Part shown: piece by piece, positions 35,524 to 43,594 of the stretch | Layout: the number at the start of each line of letters is the position of its first letter | Numbering within the stretch: the first letter of the stretch is position 1 | DNA from: Moritella sp. | Lineage (GTDB): Bacteria > Pseudomonadota > Gammaproteobacteria > Enterobacterales > Moritellaceae | Assembly (NCBI RefSeq): GCF_013215705.1 | Contig: NZ_JABSQR010000037.1 | Location: 1 to 53,121, forward strand | Length of the DNA: 53,121 bases | Reading direction: 5' to 3' | Notes under the pieces: model-generated | The model's input: the letters and a program-made list of their open reading frames with translations, nothing else | The model's database searches: none | Told to the model about the DNA's origin: nothing | Program-made: the position numbers and the translations under genes

Positions 35524-35565
35524 ATTCTACGCCTTGAGTCATATTCTCACGTTGATCTGGATCAT
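35524..35565 (-). promoter_or_regulatory. FNR site and -10 of the trhP-yfhL promoter
   Basis: TTGATCTGGATCAT (35552-35565) matches the FNR consensus TTGAT-N4-ATCAA at 9 of 10 positions. On the minus strand TAGAAT (35529-35524) lies so that the site is centred about 41.5 bases before the predicted start, the class II activator position. trhP begins 63 bases downstream. Confidence 0.65.
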
Positions 35566-35646
35566 AATTTATTTAATCGTGTTTGATAGGTGTCACGGAT
35601 AGTTACAAGGGAAGGTTGGTAAAATAGTGATGTTAAAGTCGGAAAC

Positions 35647-35676
35647 AAAAAAGCTCAGAACAGGTCTGAGCTTTTT
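35647..35676 (-). terminator. Terminator of nptA
   Basis: A perfect 12-bp stem AAAAAGCTCAGA with its complement (35648-35659 and 35665-35676) has a 5-nt loop and a T-tail on the minus strand, after the nptA stop. Confidence 0.88.
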
Positions 35677-35719
35677 ACAGTGATGGCTAATTGTTTACCG
35701 CCATCGGTTGTTTGTCATA

Positions 35720-36874
35720 TTAGTTAAACACAATCATCAGGCCAGGTAGTGCGAAGAAGGCACCAATCACATAACCAAAGGCGATGAATTTATTTTCTGT
35801 ACCTTGGCGTGCTAATGCTTCTGCACACTTAATTGGGATCTCACGTAGTACTGGGATACCGTAAATAAGCGCGACTGCGAATACGTTAAACATAACGTGT
35901 ACCAGTGCAATCGTCATTGCTACTTCGGCGGCGTCACCACTGATTGATGTAGCTGCCAGTAATGCGGTAATGGTGGTGCCGATATTCGCCCCCAACGTGA
36001 ATGGGAAAATCTGACGGGTGGTAAATACACCACTCCCTGCTAGTGGGATCATTAGGCTGGTTGTTGTTGATGATGATTGCACCATCACGGTTACCACTGT
36101 ACCCGATAGGATACCTCCGACTGGACCGCGGCCAATGGCATTGTGTAATACGGTTTTAGCGCGACCAACCATCACAGCTTTTAATACTTTACCTAGGAAG
36201 GTCACCGAGAAACCTATCATGAAGATACCGATGAATACCATGACCAGACCAGCTGTATTACTTTCTATCGGTAATGAACCAGCCAGTTCTTTAATTTGGT
36301 TTACTACCGGTTTGGTTAACGGTTTAATAAAGTTAAATTCTTTAATGCTTAAGCTGTTACCCCCCACAAAGAAATGAGCGAGGAAGGTTGCCATTTTTTC
36401 AAGCATACCAAAGGCAATTTCCAGTGGTAGGAAGATAGCAACGGCAAGAATGTTAAAGAAATCATGTACAGTTGCAGCACTAAATGCACGCTGGAACTCT
36501 TGTTTGTCACGGATATGACCCATGCTGACAAAGGTATTAGTGATTGTCGTGCCCATATTGGCACCCATCACCATCGGAATTGCGATTGAAATTGGTAAAC
36601 CACCGGCAACAAGACCCACAATGACCGACGTCACGGTACTTGAAGACTGTACTAATGCTGTGACTAGGATACCCAATAATAAAGCGACAAATGGGTTAGT
36701 TGCGAAAGCGAATATTTGTTCTGCACCAGCGCTACCACCGGAGAACATTTTGAAGCCTCCGCTGACTGTAGATACTGCTACCAATACGAAGTAAACCAAT
36801 GCGGCTACACTTACCCAGCTGAATGTTTTTTGCATTGTGCTTGGGTTTAATTCAATTGCTTCGTTGTTTTTCAT
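35720..36874 (-). CDS. nptA: Na+/phosphate cotransporter, NptA family
   Basis: This is an inner-membrane sodium-dependent phosphate importer of the NptA/NaPi-II family. The 384-residue protein is mostly hydrophobic and has the two inverted Na/Pi repeats, each with the QSSS signature: VQSSSTVTSVIVGLVAGG at about residue 66 and VQSSSTTTSLMIPLAGSG at about 268, plus twin GANMGTT and GANIGTT segments. The length equals Vibrio NptA. The start codon is ATG 36874. A strong Pho box with a correctly spaced -10 lies upstream, so it should be induced by phosphate starvation, next to phoBR and pst. There is no PhoU-like C-terminal domain, unlike E. coli YjbB. Confidence 0.93.
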   Translation of the reverse strand: MKNNEAIELNPSTMQKTFSWVSVAALVYFVLVAVSTVSGGFKMFSGGSAGAEQIFAFATNPFVALLLGILVTALVQSSSTVTSVIVGLVAGGLPISIAIPMVMGANMGTTITNTFVSMGHIRDKQEFQRAFSAATVHDFFNILAVAIFLPLEIAFGMLEKMATFLAHFFVGGNSLSIKEFNFIKPLTKPVVNQIKELAGSLPIESNTAGLVMVFIGIFMIGFSVTFLGKVLKAVMVGRAKTVLHNAIGRGPVGGILSGTVVTVMVQSSSTTTSLMIPLAGSGVFTTRQIFPFTLGANIGTTITALLAATSISGDAAEVAMTIALVHVMFNVFAVALIYGIPVLREIPIKCAEALARQGTENKFIAFGYVIGAFFALPGLMIVFN

Positions 36875-36935
36875 CTCTAGGTACCGTTTTATCTGTATCG
36901 AATGACAGATTTGTTTCAGTTAGTTGACGAGGTGG

Positions 36936-36969
36936 ATTAAAACAAACTTGTGTGACAGAAATATTACAG
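36936..36969 (-). promoter_or_regulatory. PhoB-dependent promoter of nptA
   Basis: On the minus strand CTGTAAT-ATTT-CTGTCAC (36969-36952) is a near-perfect Pho box of two 7-bp repeats with an 11-bp period. Exactly 10 bases later comes TTTAAT (36941-36936), a one-mismatch -10. The start codon is 61 bp further on. Confidence 0.8.
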
Positions 36970-37233
36970 TGGTTTTTTAATGTCATAAAAAATCACTATT
37001 AATATTTAAGCTTATGTTTTTAAATGATTACTGATTCATTTTTATTTCATTGTTTTTTGTTAAAGGTCTTAGTTACTGGCTTGAATGGCTTCTTTTAGTC
37101 GTTGTTATGCACAAAAAAATAGCAATTGTGACAGTGTTGTCATGTAAATTGTGTGGTTAGGATAGGGGAATAAGGCATAAAATCGGGGGGGGCAGCATAC
37201 CGATGTGGGTACACTGCATCGTTATACTGTTAC
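36970..37233. other. Gene-free region between nptA and rdgC
   Basis: AT-rich DNA without a frame. It contains TGACA-GTGT-TGTCA (37129-37142), a perfect inverted repeat that could be an operator, and a run of eight G's at 37185-37192. No terminator for rdgC (minus strand, ending at 37234) is obvious. Confidence 0.35.
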
Positions 37234-38151
37234 TTATTTTGCGGTTGTCGCTTCTTCGCCGCCTAATGCTGTGATCAGGTCAGGGATAAAGCGCATTAAC
37301 TCGCCAGTCATTAAAGCAAAGTCAGCATCAAATTTAGCGGCGTAATCATCGGTTGCCACATCATCATTTTGTTCTCTGATGAGATCACTAAATTTAAGAC
37401 GTTTTACCGACATGTCTTCGCCAAGTAAGAAAGACAGTGACTCACTCCAGTCTAGGGCTAATTTAGTGACTAATTTATCTGCGTTAAGGTGGTGTTTGAT
37501 CTCGTCACTGGTTAAGTCTTGTTCTTTACAACGGATAATGCCGCCATGTTCAAGTGCAGAGCGTAATTCAGCTTCATCACCTAATTCAAAACCCGGTGCC
37601 GCACTGCCGTTATTTAACCATTCTGTCATGGTTATATCTGCTGGCGTGGTTAAAGCAACAGGCACAACAGGTAGGCTGCCAACACACTTACGTAATAAAG
37701 CAATGAGGTCTTCGGCTTTTTTAGCGCTTGATGCATCAACCACTAATAAGTTTTGTGAAGGACAGATCCAAGCAAATGTTTGGCTACTACGCGGAAATGC
37801 ACGTGGTAATAGTTGATGGACGATATCTTCTTTTAGTGCATCTTTTTCTTTTTTCTTTAGACCACGGCCTTGTTCTGCTTCAATGGTATCAACTTTTTCT
37901 TGTAGCATGTCTTTGACAACGGATGCTGGTAATACTTTGTCTTCTTTTTTCGCACAGATCAGGATGTTGTCTGTAATGCCATGCGTTAAAGCCTGACCTG
38001 ATTTACCCAGTGGTTTTATCCAACCGAACTTGGATAAATCCTGGCTACCGCAAGGGGTAAAAGGAAAATCAGCTAACTTGGTTTCAAGTTGTTCAATATC
38101 TAATTCAAATGGACGAGTGAAACGATAAATTAGTAAGTTTTTAAACCACAT
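37234..38151 (-). CDS. rdgC: Recombination-associated protein RdgC
   Basis: RdgC is a ring-shaped dimer that coats double-stranded DNA and restrains RecA. The 305-residue protein (303 in E. coli) begins MWFKNLLIYRFTRPF and contains FTPCGSQDLSKFGWIKPLG, then EQGRGLKKKEKDALKEDIVHQLLPRAF and LLVVDASSAKKAEDLIALLR. Also present are LDWSESLSFLLGEDMSVKRLKF and a C-terminal ALMTGELMRFIPDLITALGGE, all family landmarks. ATG 38151 has AGGT about 11 bases upstream. A LexA-like box 21 bp upstream of the start codon raises the possibility of SOS control, which is not the rule in E. coli. Confidence 0.95.
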   Translation of the reverse strand: MWFKNLLIYRFTRPFELDIEQLETKLADFPFTPCGSQDLSKFGWIKPLGKSGQALTHGITDNILICAKKEDKVLPASVVKDMLQEKVDTIEAEQGRGLKKKEKDALKEDIVHQLLPRAFPRSSQTFAWICPSQNLLVVDASSAKKAEDLIALLRKCVGSLPVVPVALTTPADITMTEWLNNGSAAPGFELGDEAELRSALEHGGIIRCKEQDLTSDEIKHHLNADKLVTKLALDWSESLSFLLGEDMSVKRLKFSDLIREQNDDVATDDYAAKFDADFALMTGELMRFIPDLITALGGEEATTAK

Positions 38152-38171
38152 TATAGCAGGACCTTGGTATC

Positions 38172-38191
38172 AACTGTTTGGATAACCAGTA
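38172..38191 (-). promoter_or_regulatory. Possible LexA box before rdgC
   Basis: CTGT-TTGGATAA-CCAG (38174-38189) has the same half-sites as the recN box in this window and matches the extended 20-base LexA consensus at about 14 positions. The core is less AT-alternating than in strong boxes. Confidence 0.35.
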
Positions 38192-38407
38192 TACTCAAGG
38201 ATGTTGGAAATACAAGTTTGGCACTTGGCTAAACATGCAGCAATCAACATTTTCACCCAATTCTGATTGGTGTTATTTAAAAGTATAAATGAATAATGGA
38301 AAAGCTAGTTTTGATTCATCATATCAGCACTTAATTAAATGTTATATTTATACCTTATTTATGACGTTTATTAGCTAGGAAGCTAATTTTTAATAAAAAA
38401 TTCATTA
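38190..38407. other. Gene-poor stretch between rdgC and phoB
   Basis: Starts with TATACTCAAGGATGTTGG, which resembles the outer end of the dispersed palindromic repeat. A 29-codon frame (38289-38378) lacks a ribosome site. A small stem TTAGCT/AGCTAA with T's (38371-38390) could end a short transcript. Nothing else is supported. Confidence 0.3.
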
Positions 38408-38441
38408 ATGTAATAATTCTGAAACATATTGAGCTGATAAT
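38408..38441 (+). promoter_or_regulatory. PhoB autoregulatory promoter of phoBR
   Basis: ATGTAAT-AATT-CTGAAAC (38408-38425) is a degenerate Pho box (10 of 14 positions). GATAAT (38436-38441) follows at the canonical 10-base distance, which lends it weight. phoB starts 46 bp later. Confidence 0.6.
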
Positions 38442-38487
38442 TGCTTTCAGTTAAAGTCGGAAGATAAATGGTATAAGGATATTTAAA

Positions 38488-39174
38488 GTGTCTAAGCGAA
38501 TTTTAGTAGTTGAAGATGAACTAGCGATCCGTGAAATGCTGTGTTTTGCGTTAGAGCAAAAAGGATTTGAGGTTGTCGAAGCCGGAGATTATAACGAAGC
38601 GGTAGACCGCCTGGTCGAACCTTACCCTGATTTAATTTTATTAGATTGGATGTTACCGGGTGGTAGTGGCATTAAGTATATTAAACACCTGAAATCTCAA
38701 CCGCATTTATCCGCGATCCCTGTGGTGATGTTAACCGCACGTGGTGAAGAAGAGGATAAGGTTAAAGGTTTGGAAGTGGGCGCGGATGATTATATTACCA
38801 AACCATTTTCACCAAAAGAATTGATTGCCCGGTTAAATGCGGTAATGCGTCGGGTTGCCCCAATGACACAAGATACTGTGATTGATATCGATGGTTTACA
38901 ACTTGATCCTGTGGCTCATCGCGTCTCAGCGAATGATACCGTGATTGATATTGGACCCACTGAATTTAAATTATTACACTTTTTTATGACCCATCCAGAA
39001 CGCGTATATAGCCGAGAACAGTTATTAGATAATGTTTGGGGGTTGAATGTGTATGTTGAAGACCGTACGGTTGATGTGCATATCCGTCGTCTACGTAAAG
39101 CATTAACACCGAGTGAACATGACAAATATGTACAAACAGTGCGTGGTGCAGGTTATCGCTTCTCGATACGTTAA
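38488..39174 (+). CDS. phoB: Phosphate regulon response regulator PhoB
   Basis: PhoB activates phosphate-starvation genes when phosphorylated by PhoR. The 228-residue protein has a receiver domain (acidic pocket Glu9-Asp10, phosphoacceptor Asp53 in [13 protein letters not shown], conserved Lys in [10 protein letters not shown]) and a winged-helix DNA-binding domain (about 130-228) with [30 protein letters not shown]. The next segment is [17 protein letters not shown], and the C terminus is VRGAGYRFS. The start is GTG 38488 with AAGGA 8 bases upstream. phoR follows after 22 bp. Its targets appear to be the Pho boxes at nptA, phoB, pstS and pstC in this window. Confidence 0.97.
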   Translation: MSKRILVVEDELAIREMLCFALEQKGFEVVEAGDYNEAVDRLVEPYPDLILLDWMLPGGSGIKYIKHLKSQPHLSAIPVVMLTARGEEEDKVKGLEVGADDYITKPFSPKELIARLNAVMRRVAPMTQDTVIDIDGLQLDPVAHRVSANDTVIDIGPTEFKLLHFFMTHPERVYSREQLLDNVWGLNVYVEDRTVDVHIRRLRKALTPSEHDKYVQTVRGAGYRFSIR

Positions 39175-39196
39175 TCATGAGAGTTGAAGTTTCAAT

Positions 39197-40495
39197 ATGA
39201 ATAAGACGAACATTTTTGTCAGTGGTTTATGGCGACTGATGTATTGGTATATCCCGTTTTTTCTTGTTGGTTTAGTTATTGATAACATAACATTAAGTTT
39301 ACTCATCGCGGCTGTAATAAATGTTGTTTGGCTATATCGTAGTCAATATATATTACATAAGTGGTTATGGGTTGCGCGCAGTGCTACACCACCAGAAGGT
39401 AAGGGCAGTTGGGAATCCATTTTCAATGGTATCTATCGTTTGCAGCGTCGACATAAACGTAAACGTAAAGAATTACGTATGGTTATTCGGCGTTTTCGTG
39501 AAGGTGCTGAAGCCTTGCCGGATGCGGTGGTGGCGTTAGATACTGATTTTTCTATTATGTGGTGTAATAAATTAGCGCAACAAATGATTGGCTTGAAATG
39601 GCCTGAAGATGCCCATCAACATATTGGTAATTTGATCCGCACGCCGGATTTTATTCAATATTTAAACTCCAAAGATTATCGAGAACCGTTAGAGATCACT
39701 TCGCCAATCCATCATGCCAAGACGTTAGAAATTCGGGTGATGACTTATACTGATGATCAATCGATGCTGGTGGCTCGTGATGTCACCGAACTGCGTCAAT
39801 TGGAACAAGTTAGACGTAATTTTATGGGTAATGTTTCTCATGAGTTACGTACGCCACTGACCGTGTTAAAGGGTTATCTGGAAATGCTAGAACCGGACGA
39901 GGGGGATAAAATGTTTGCCCGTGCGCATAAAGTGATGTCTGAACAAACTGCGCGTATGGATTCATTGGTGAATCAGCTGCTCGCCTTATCGCGTATTGAA
40001 GCGGCACAGGCGGTCGACTTTGAAAAGCAAGTTGATATTCCGTTTATGCTGTCGATGTTAGAGCAAGAAGTCTTAATTTTAGGGGCGGATAAAGCCTTAA
40101 AGGTGGAATTCTATATCGAACATGGTCTGTTTGCTTGCGGAGACGAATCGCAATTACGCAGTGCGGTATCTAACCTGATCTACAATGCGGTGCGCTATAC
40201 CCCAGACAACGGGAAAGTGCTGGTTGAATGGAAGAATACTTCAGCGGGTGGTTTATTTAGTGTGACCGATAACGGTGACGGCATTTCTGCCGAGCATGTG
40301 CATCATTTAACTGAGCGTTTTTATCGTGTTGATGATGCGCGTTCCCGTGATTCCGGAGGTTCCGGTATCGGTTTGTCGATTGTGAAGCATGTATTAAGCA
40401 ATCATGACAGCGTGTTGGAAATTGACAGTAAAGTAAACGAAGGGAGTTGTTTTAGCTTTACGCTACCCTTGGTCATTTATGTAAAACGTCACTAA
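39197..40495 (+). CDS. phoR: Phosphate regulon sensor kinase PhoR
   Basis: PhoR is the membrane-bound histidine kinase/phosphatase that controls PhoB and takes its signal from the Pst transporter through PhoU. The 432-residue protein has two close membrane helices (about 13-48) with almost no periplasmic loop, a basic linker (RLQRRHKRKRKELR), a PAS domain (about 95-195), the dimerisation and phosphotransfer helix with His215 (NVSHELRTPLTVLKGYLEML), and the ATPase domain with N box (LIYNAVRYTP), G1 (VTDNGDGI) and G2 (GGSGIGLSIV). Length and architecture are those of E. coli PhoR. It is co-transcribed with phoB, and a terminator follows. Confidence 0.97.
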   Translation: MNKTNIFVSGLWRLMYWYIPFFLVGLVIDNITLSLLIAAVINVVWLYRSQYILHKWLWVARSATPPEGKGSWESIFNGIYRLQRRHKRKRKELRMVIRRFREGAEALPDAVVALDTDFSIMWCNKLAQQMIGLKWPEDAHQHIGNLIRTPDFIQYLNSKDYREPLEITSPIHHAKTLEIRVMTYTDDQSMLVARDVTELRQLEQVRRNFMGNVSHELRTPLTVLKGYLEMLEPDEGDKMFARAHKVMSEQTARMDSLVNQLLALSRIEAAQAVDFEKQVDIPFMLSMLEQEVLILGADKALKVEFYIEHGLFACGDESQLRSAVSNLIYNAVRYTPDNGKVLVEWKNTSAGGLFSVTDNGDGISAEHVHHLTERFYRVDDARSRDSGGSGIGLSIVKHVLSNHDSVLEIDSKVNEGSCFSFTLPLVIYVKRH

Positions 40496-40520
40496 CGTTA
40501 CAGCCTTCAACCTCGTTATT

Positions 40521-40549
40521 AAGCCCATCCTATTGTGATGGGCTTTTTT
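40521..40549 (+). terminator. Terminator after phoR
   Basis: AAGCCCATC (40521-40529), a 7-nt loop and GATGGGCTT (40537-40545) run into T's. It separates phoBR from the pstS promoter. Confidence 0.9.
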
Positions 40550-40587
40550 AGCATAATTTGATGGATATTTTGAGCATTAATAACGCA

Positions 40588-40643
40588 CTGTCATCAAACC
40601 GTCATGTTTCATTCATATTATTGTCATCAGTTTATTGAATACT
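40588..40643 (+). promoter_or_regulatory. Tandem Pho boxes and -10 of pstS
   Basis: Four 7-bp half-sites follow each other at an 11-bp period: CTGTCAT (40588), CCGTCAT (40599), CATTCAT (40610) and TTGTCAT (40621), each followed by a 4-bp AT-rich spacer. AATACT (40638-40643) is a plausible -10, 10 bases after the last. This allows two PhoB dimers to bind, as at E. coli pstS. Confidence 0.88.
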
Positions 40644-40748
40644 TGTAGTCACAGAAACGAGATACATGCTTATATCACTTGTAGTCGTAGACACTAAATA
40701 CAAAGCTTATATACCTTGTAGTCATAGACACAAAATAAAAAATTATAC
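40641..40748 (+). repeat. Three tandem 36-37-bp repeats in the pstS leader
   Basis: Copies start at 40641, 40677 and 40714. Each begins (A/C)CTTGTAGTC, followed by A-rich sequence with AGACAC or AGAAAC and a final TTATA. They lie between the Pho boxes and the pstS ribosome site, so they are in the 5' untranslated leader. Confidence 0.75.
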
Positions 40749-40762
40749 TTGGAGAAGTAAAA

Positions 40763-41740
40763 ATGAATATTAAACAAATTGTTGTAGCATTAGGGATATC
40801 AATGACAGCAATCGCTTCACAAAGCGCATTTGCAGCAGGTCTAGACCCTAAATTACCAGAATATAAAAAAGTAAGCGGAATCTCAGGTAATCTATCTACA
40901 GTTGGTTCAGATACATTAGCAAACATGATGACGTTGTGGGCTGAAGAATTCAAATATACTTACCCGAGTGTTAATGTTCAAATTCAAGCCGCTGGTTCTT
41001 CGACTGCGCCTCCGGCACTTACTGAGGGTACTTCACAATTCGGTCCAATGAGCCGTAAGATGAAGTCTAAAGAAATTGAAGCGTTTGAAAAACGTTATGG
41101 TTACAAGCCTACCGCCATCCGTGTTGCTATCGATGCACTTGCGGTATTCGTCCATAAAGATAATCCGATTAAAGGTTTAACCATTGCTGATGTCGATGCA
41201 ATCTTCTCAAGCACACTAAAATGTGGTGAAGCTAAGCGTGTTGAACGTTGGGGTGAACTTGGGTTACAAGGTTCTTGGGCTGAGCGTGATATCCAATTGT
41301 TTGGTCGTAACTCAGTATCTGGTACCTATGGTTACTTTAAGAAGAAAGCACTGTGTAAAGGCGATTTTAAAAATAACGTCAATGAGCAACCGGGTTCAGC
41401 ATCTGTTGTACAGTCGGTATCATCATCGTTAAATGCGATCGGTTACTCTGGTATCGGTTACAAAACATCTGGTGTACGTGCAGTCGCACTGGCGAAAAAA
41501 GGCACGAACTACATTGAAGCATCACTCGATAACGCGGCATCAGGTAAATATCCACTGTCTCGTTACCTATACGTTTATGTTAACAAGAGCCCAAATAAGT
41601 CATTATCACCAATGCAAACTGAGTTCTTAAAATTCATGTTATCGAAACAAGGTCAGAAAATCGTAGCGAAAGATGGTTACGTTCCACTACCGAACTCAGT
41701 AACATCAAAAGACCTTAAGAAAGCGGGTATTACACTGTAA
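40763..41740 (+). CDS. pstS: Phosphate ABC transporter substrate-binding protein PstS
   Basis: PstS is the periplasmic phosphate-binding protein of the high-affinity Pst transporter. The 325-residue precursor has a signal peptide ([20 protein letters not shown] then SAFA, cleavage likely after AFA at about residue 24). Phosphate-binding segments are visible: [30 protein letters not shown] and [12 protein letters not shown]. The sequence belongs to the PstS group common in Vibrio and Shewanella, not the E. coli type. GGAG lies 8 bases before the ATG. It is transcribed alone from a strong Pho promoter and ended by a terminator; the rest of the transporter lies 2.7 kb downstream. Confidence 0.95.
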   Translation: MNIKQIVVALGISMTAIASQSAFAAGLDPKLPEYKKVSGISGNLSTVGSDTLANMMTLWAEEFKYTYPSVNVQIQAAGSSTAPPALTEGTSQFGPMSRKMKSKEIEAFEKRYGYKPTAIRVAIDALAVFVHKDNPIKGLTIADVDAIFSSTLKCGEAKRVERWGELGLQGSWAERDIQLFGRNSVSGTYGYFKKKALCKGDFKNNVNEQPGSASVVQSVSSSLNAIGYSGIGYKTSGVRAVALAKKGTNYIEASLDNAASGKYPLSRYLYVYVNKSPNKSLSPMQTEFLKFMLSKQGQKIVAKDGYVPLPNSVTSKDLKKAGITL

Positions 41741-41764
41741 TATTGGTTACTTAGGTTAAATGAT

Positions 41765-41792
41765 AAAAAGCCCGCTATGTAGCGGGCTTTTT
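41765..41792. terminator. Terminator after pstS
   Basis: AAAAAGCCCGCT pairs exactly with AGCGGGCTTTTT around a 4-base loop (41765-41792), with T's after it. Confidence 0.92.
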
Positions 41793-41859
41793 GCTGCCTG
41801 TTTATTGCTATGTCTGAGTTTGGATATCTTGCTCACGAAATGATACATTGCTCACATTT

Positions 41860-41877
41860 TGTCACCATTTTGGTGCA
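41860..41877 (+). promoter_or_regulatory. NtrC-like enhancer site
   Basis: TGTCACCATTTTGGTGCA has the dyad CACC-N5-GGTG. On the other strand it reads TGCACCAAAATGGTGACA, close to NtrC sites at E. coli glnA. It lies about 100 bp upstream of a sigma-54 promoter, the usual enhancer distance. Two TTGCTCAC repeats lie just to its left. Confidence 0.6.
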
Positions 41878-41960
41878 AAATTTTCCATGTCGGTCTATAA
41901 CAATTTTGAAGTGTAGCTGTAAGTTGATGATAATTAGTTGTTTTGTTATCTTTTGTTAAG

Positions 41961-41977
41961 TTGGCCTTAGTATTGCT
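41961..41977 (+). promoter_or_regulatory. Sigma-54 promoter of the nitrate/nitrite transporter gene
   Basis: TTGGCCTTAGTATTGCT holds GG at -24 and GC at -12 with exactly 10 bases between them, matching TGGCAC-N5-TTGCW except in the CAC part. The start codon is 60 bp downstream with a clean AGAGGGAA ribosome site. Confidence 0.65.
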
Positions 41978-42037
41978 ATGTTCTAGATAAGATAAAATTT
42001 TTTAAACTTTGTTTTATATATCTTAGAGGGAATTTTT

Positions 42038-43498
42038 ATGGGACAAGAAAAATTTAATATATTGTCTTTTACAGGGAAGATGAAAACATTACATCTATCA
42101 TGGATGGCTTTTTTTATTACGTTTGTGGTTTGGTTTAATGCTGCACCGTTAATGTTGGCGATTAAAGACAGCATGGGACTTACCACGGAAGAAGTGAAAA
42201 CCTTACTGATTCTAAACGTTGCTTTAACCATCCCTGCTCGGGTGATTATTGGTATGTTGACCGATAAATACGGACCTCGAATTGTTTATTCTACGTTATT
42301 AGCAGTCTGTTCAATTCCATGCTTTATGTTTGCGTTGGCGACCACATTTGAACAATTGGCGATAGCGCGTTTCATGATGGGTTTGATTGGTGCTGGCTTT
42401 GTGGTTGGTATCCGTATTGTCAGTGAATGGTTTCCAGCTAACGAACTCGGTACTGCAGAAGGTATCTATGGTGGCTGGGGTAACTTTGGTTCCGCTGCTG
42501 CGGCATTCACATTACCAACGGTAGCATTATTGTTTGGTGGTGAAGATGGCTGGCGTTATGCGATCGCCATTACCGGTTTAATGAGCCTGCTATTCAGTGT
42601 GGTGTACTACTTTAATGTCACTGATACACCAAAAGGTGCGACTTATTTCCGTCCGAAAAAAGGCGGCGCAATGGAAGTCACCAGTAAAAGTGATTTTTAT
42701 TTGCTGCTGTTTATGAAGTTACCTATGTATCTCACGCTGGGTCTATTAGCGTGGAAATTATTACAGATTAGTATGTTCACCGAGACAACCACTAATGCGA
42801 TTTATATTGGCTTAGCGGTACTGTATGTTTTTGATTGCTGGAAAACCTACCAGGTAAACAGTGATATTTTTGTTAACGATGTACCTGAGATCGAACGGTA
42901 TAAGTTTAAACAAGTAGCGGTACTGAACGTATTATATTTTTCTACATTTGGTTCAGAATTAGCGGTTATTTCTATGCTGCCGTTATTCTTTGCGGAAACA
43001 TTTGGATTAGGGATGGCGGAAGCGGGTATGGTCGCTGCGTCTTACGCCTTTATGAACCTGATGTCACGTCCAGGTGGAGGTTGGATCAGTGATCGCTTTG
43101 GTCGTAAGAAAACCTTATTGATTTTAACCGCTGGTTTAGCCGTTGGTTATTATGCGATGTCACAAATTACGGCAGCGTGGTCATTACCATTAGCTATCGC
43201 CACCGCCATGGCATGTTCATTCTTCGTGCAAGCTGGTGAAGGTGCGGTATTTGCTGCTGTACCTATGATTAAACGTCGCCTAACGGGACAGATCGCAGGC
43301 ATGACAGGTGCTTATGGTAATGTCGGTGCGGTATTCTATTTAACGCTGTATTCAATCGTATCAACGCAAATTTTCTTTTACGCCATTGCGATCACTGCGG
43401 TTATTGGTTTTATGGCCTTATTCTTCATGGAAGAGCCAAAGGGTCATATTGCAGAAGTCGATGAAGACGGTAAAGTGACGTTAATTAATGTGTCATAA
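42038..43498 (+). CDS. NarK/NasA-type nitrate/nitrite transporter (NNP family, MFS)
   Basis: This is a 486-residue, 12-helix major-facilitator protein of the nitrate/nitrite porter family. Both nitrate signatures are visible: GGWGNFGSAAAAF (about residue 146) and GAYGNVGAVFYL (about 427). The conserved arginines of the substrate path occur in ARFMMGLIGAGFVVGIRIVSEWF and in MNLMSRPGGGWISDRFGRKK. The protein should move nitrate or nitrite across the inner membrane. No nitrate reductase gene is in the window, so assimilation versus respiration cannot be read from neighbours. The sigma-54/NtrC-like control suggests nitrogen assimilation. It has an unusual position between pstS and pstCAB. A 13-bp hairpin follows the gene. 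Confidence 0.88.
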   Translation: MGQEKFNILSFTGKMKTLHLSWMAFFITFVVWFNAAPLMLAIKDSMGLTTEEVKTLLILNVALTIPARVIIGMLTDKYGPRIVYSTLLAVCSIPCFMFALATTFEQLAIARFMMGLIGAGFVVGIRIVSEWFPANELGTAEGIYGGWGNFGSAAAAFTLPTVALLFGGEDGWRYAIAITGLMSLLFSVVYYFNVTDTPKGATYFRPKKGGAMEVTSKSDFYLLLFMKLPMYLTLGLLAWKLLQISMFTETTTNAIYIGLAVLYVFDCWKTYQVNSDIFVNDVPEIERYKFKQVAVLNVLYFSTFGSELAVISMLPLFFAETFGLGMAEAGMVAASYAFMNLMSRPGGGWISDRFGRKKTLLILTAGLAVGYYAMSQITAAWSLPLAIATAMACSFFVQAGEGAVFAAVPMIKRRLTGQIAGMTGAYGNVGAVFYLTLYSIVSTQIFFYAIAITAVIGFMALFFMEEPKGHIAEVDEDGKVTLINVS

Positions 43499-43532
43499 AT
43501 AGCGTTAATAACAGTTAAGCGTTATTGAAGTG

Positions 43533-43565
43533 CGGCGTCATTATCATGGTTTGGTAATGGCGCCG
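43533..43565. terminator. Hairpin between the transporter gene and gcvR
   Basis: CGGCGTCATTATC (43533-43545) pairs with GGTAATGGCGCCG (43553-43565) through 13 pairs including two G-U. Only short T-runs flank it, so it is a moderate candidate for a shared terminator of convergent genes. Confidence 0.5.
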
Positions 43566-43594
43566 TATTGTTTGTGTGCTTATCTAGCTATGAC

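Noticed and set aside
37185-37192. G8 run near rdgC as a phase-variation tract
   Set aside because: It lies downstream of rdgC and far from any promoter or start codon, so there is nothing obvious to switch.
38289-38378. 29-codon open frame followed by a small stem with T's, upstream of phoB
   Set aside because: No ribosome binding site, AT-driven composition and no protein-like pattern; kept only as a possible short transcript.
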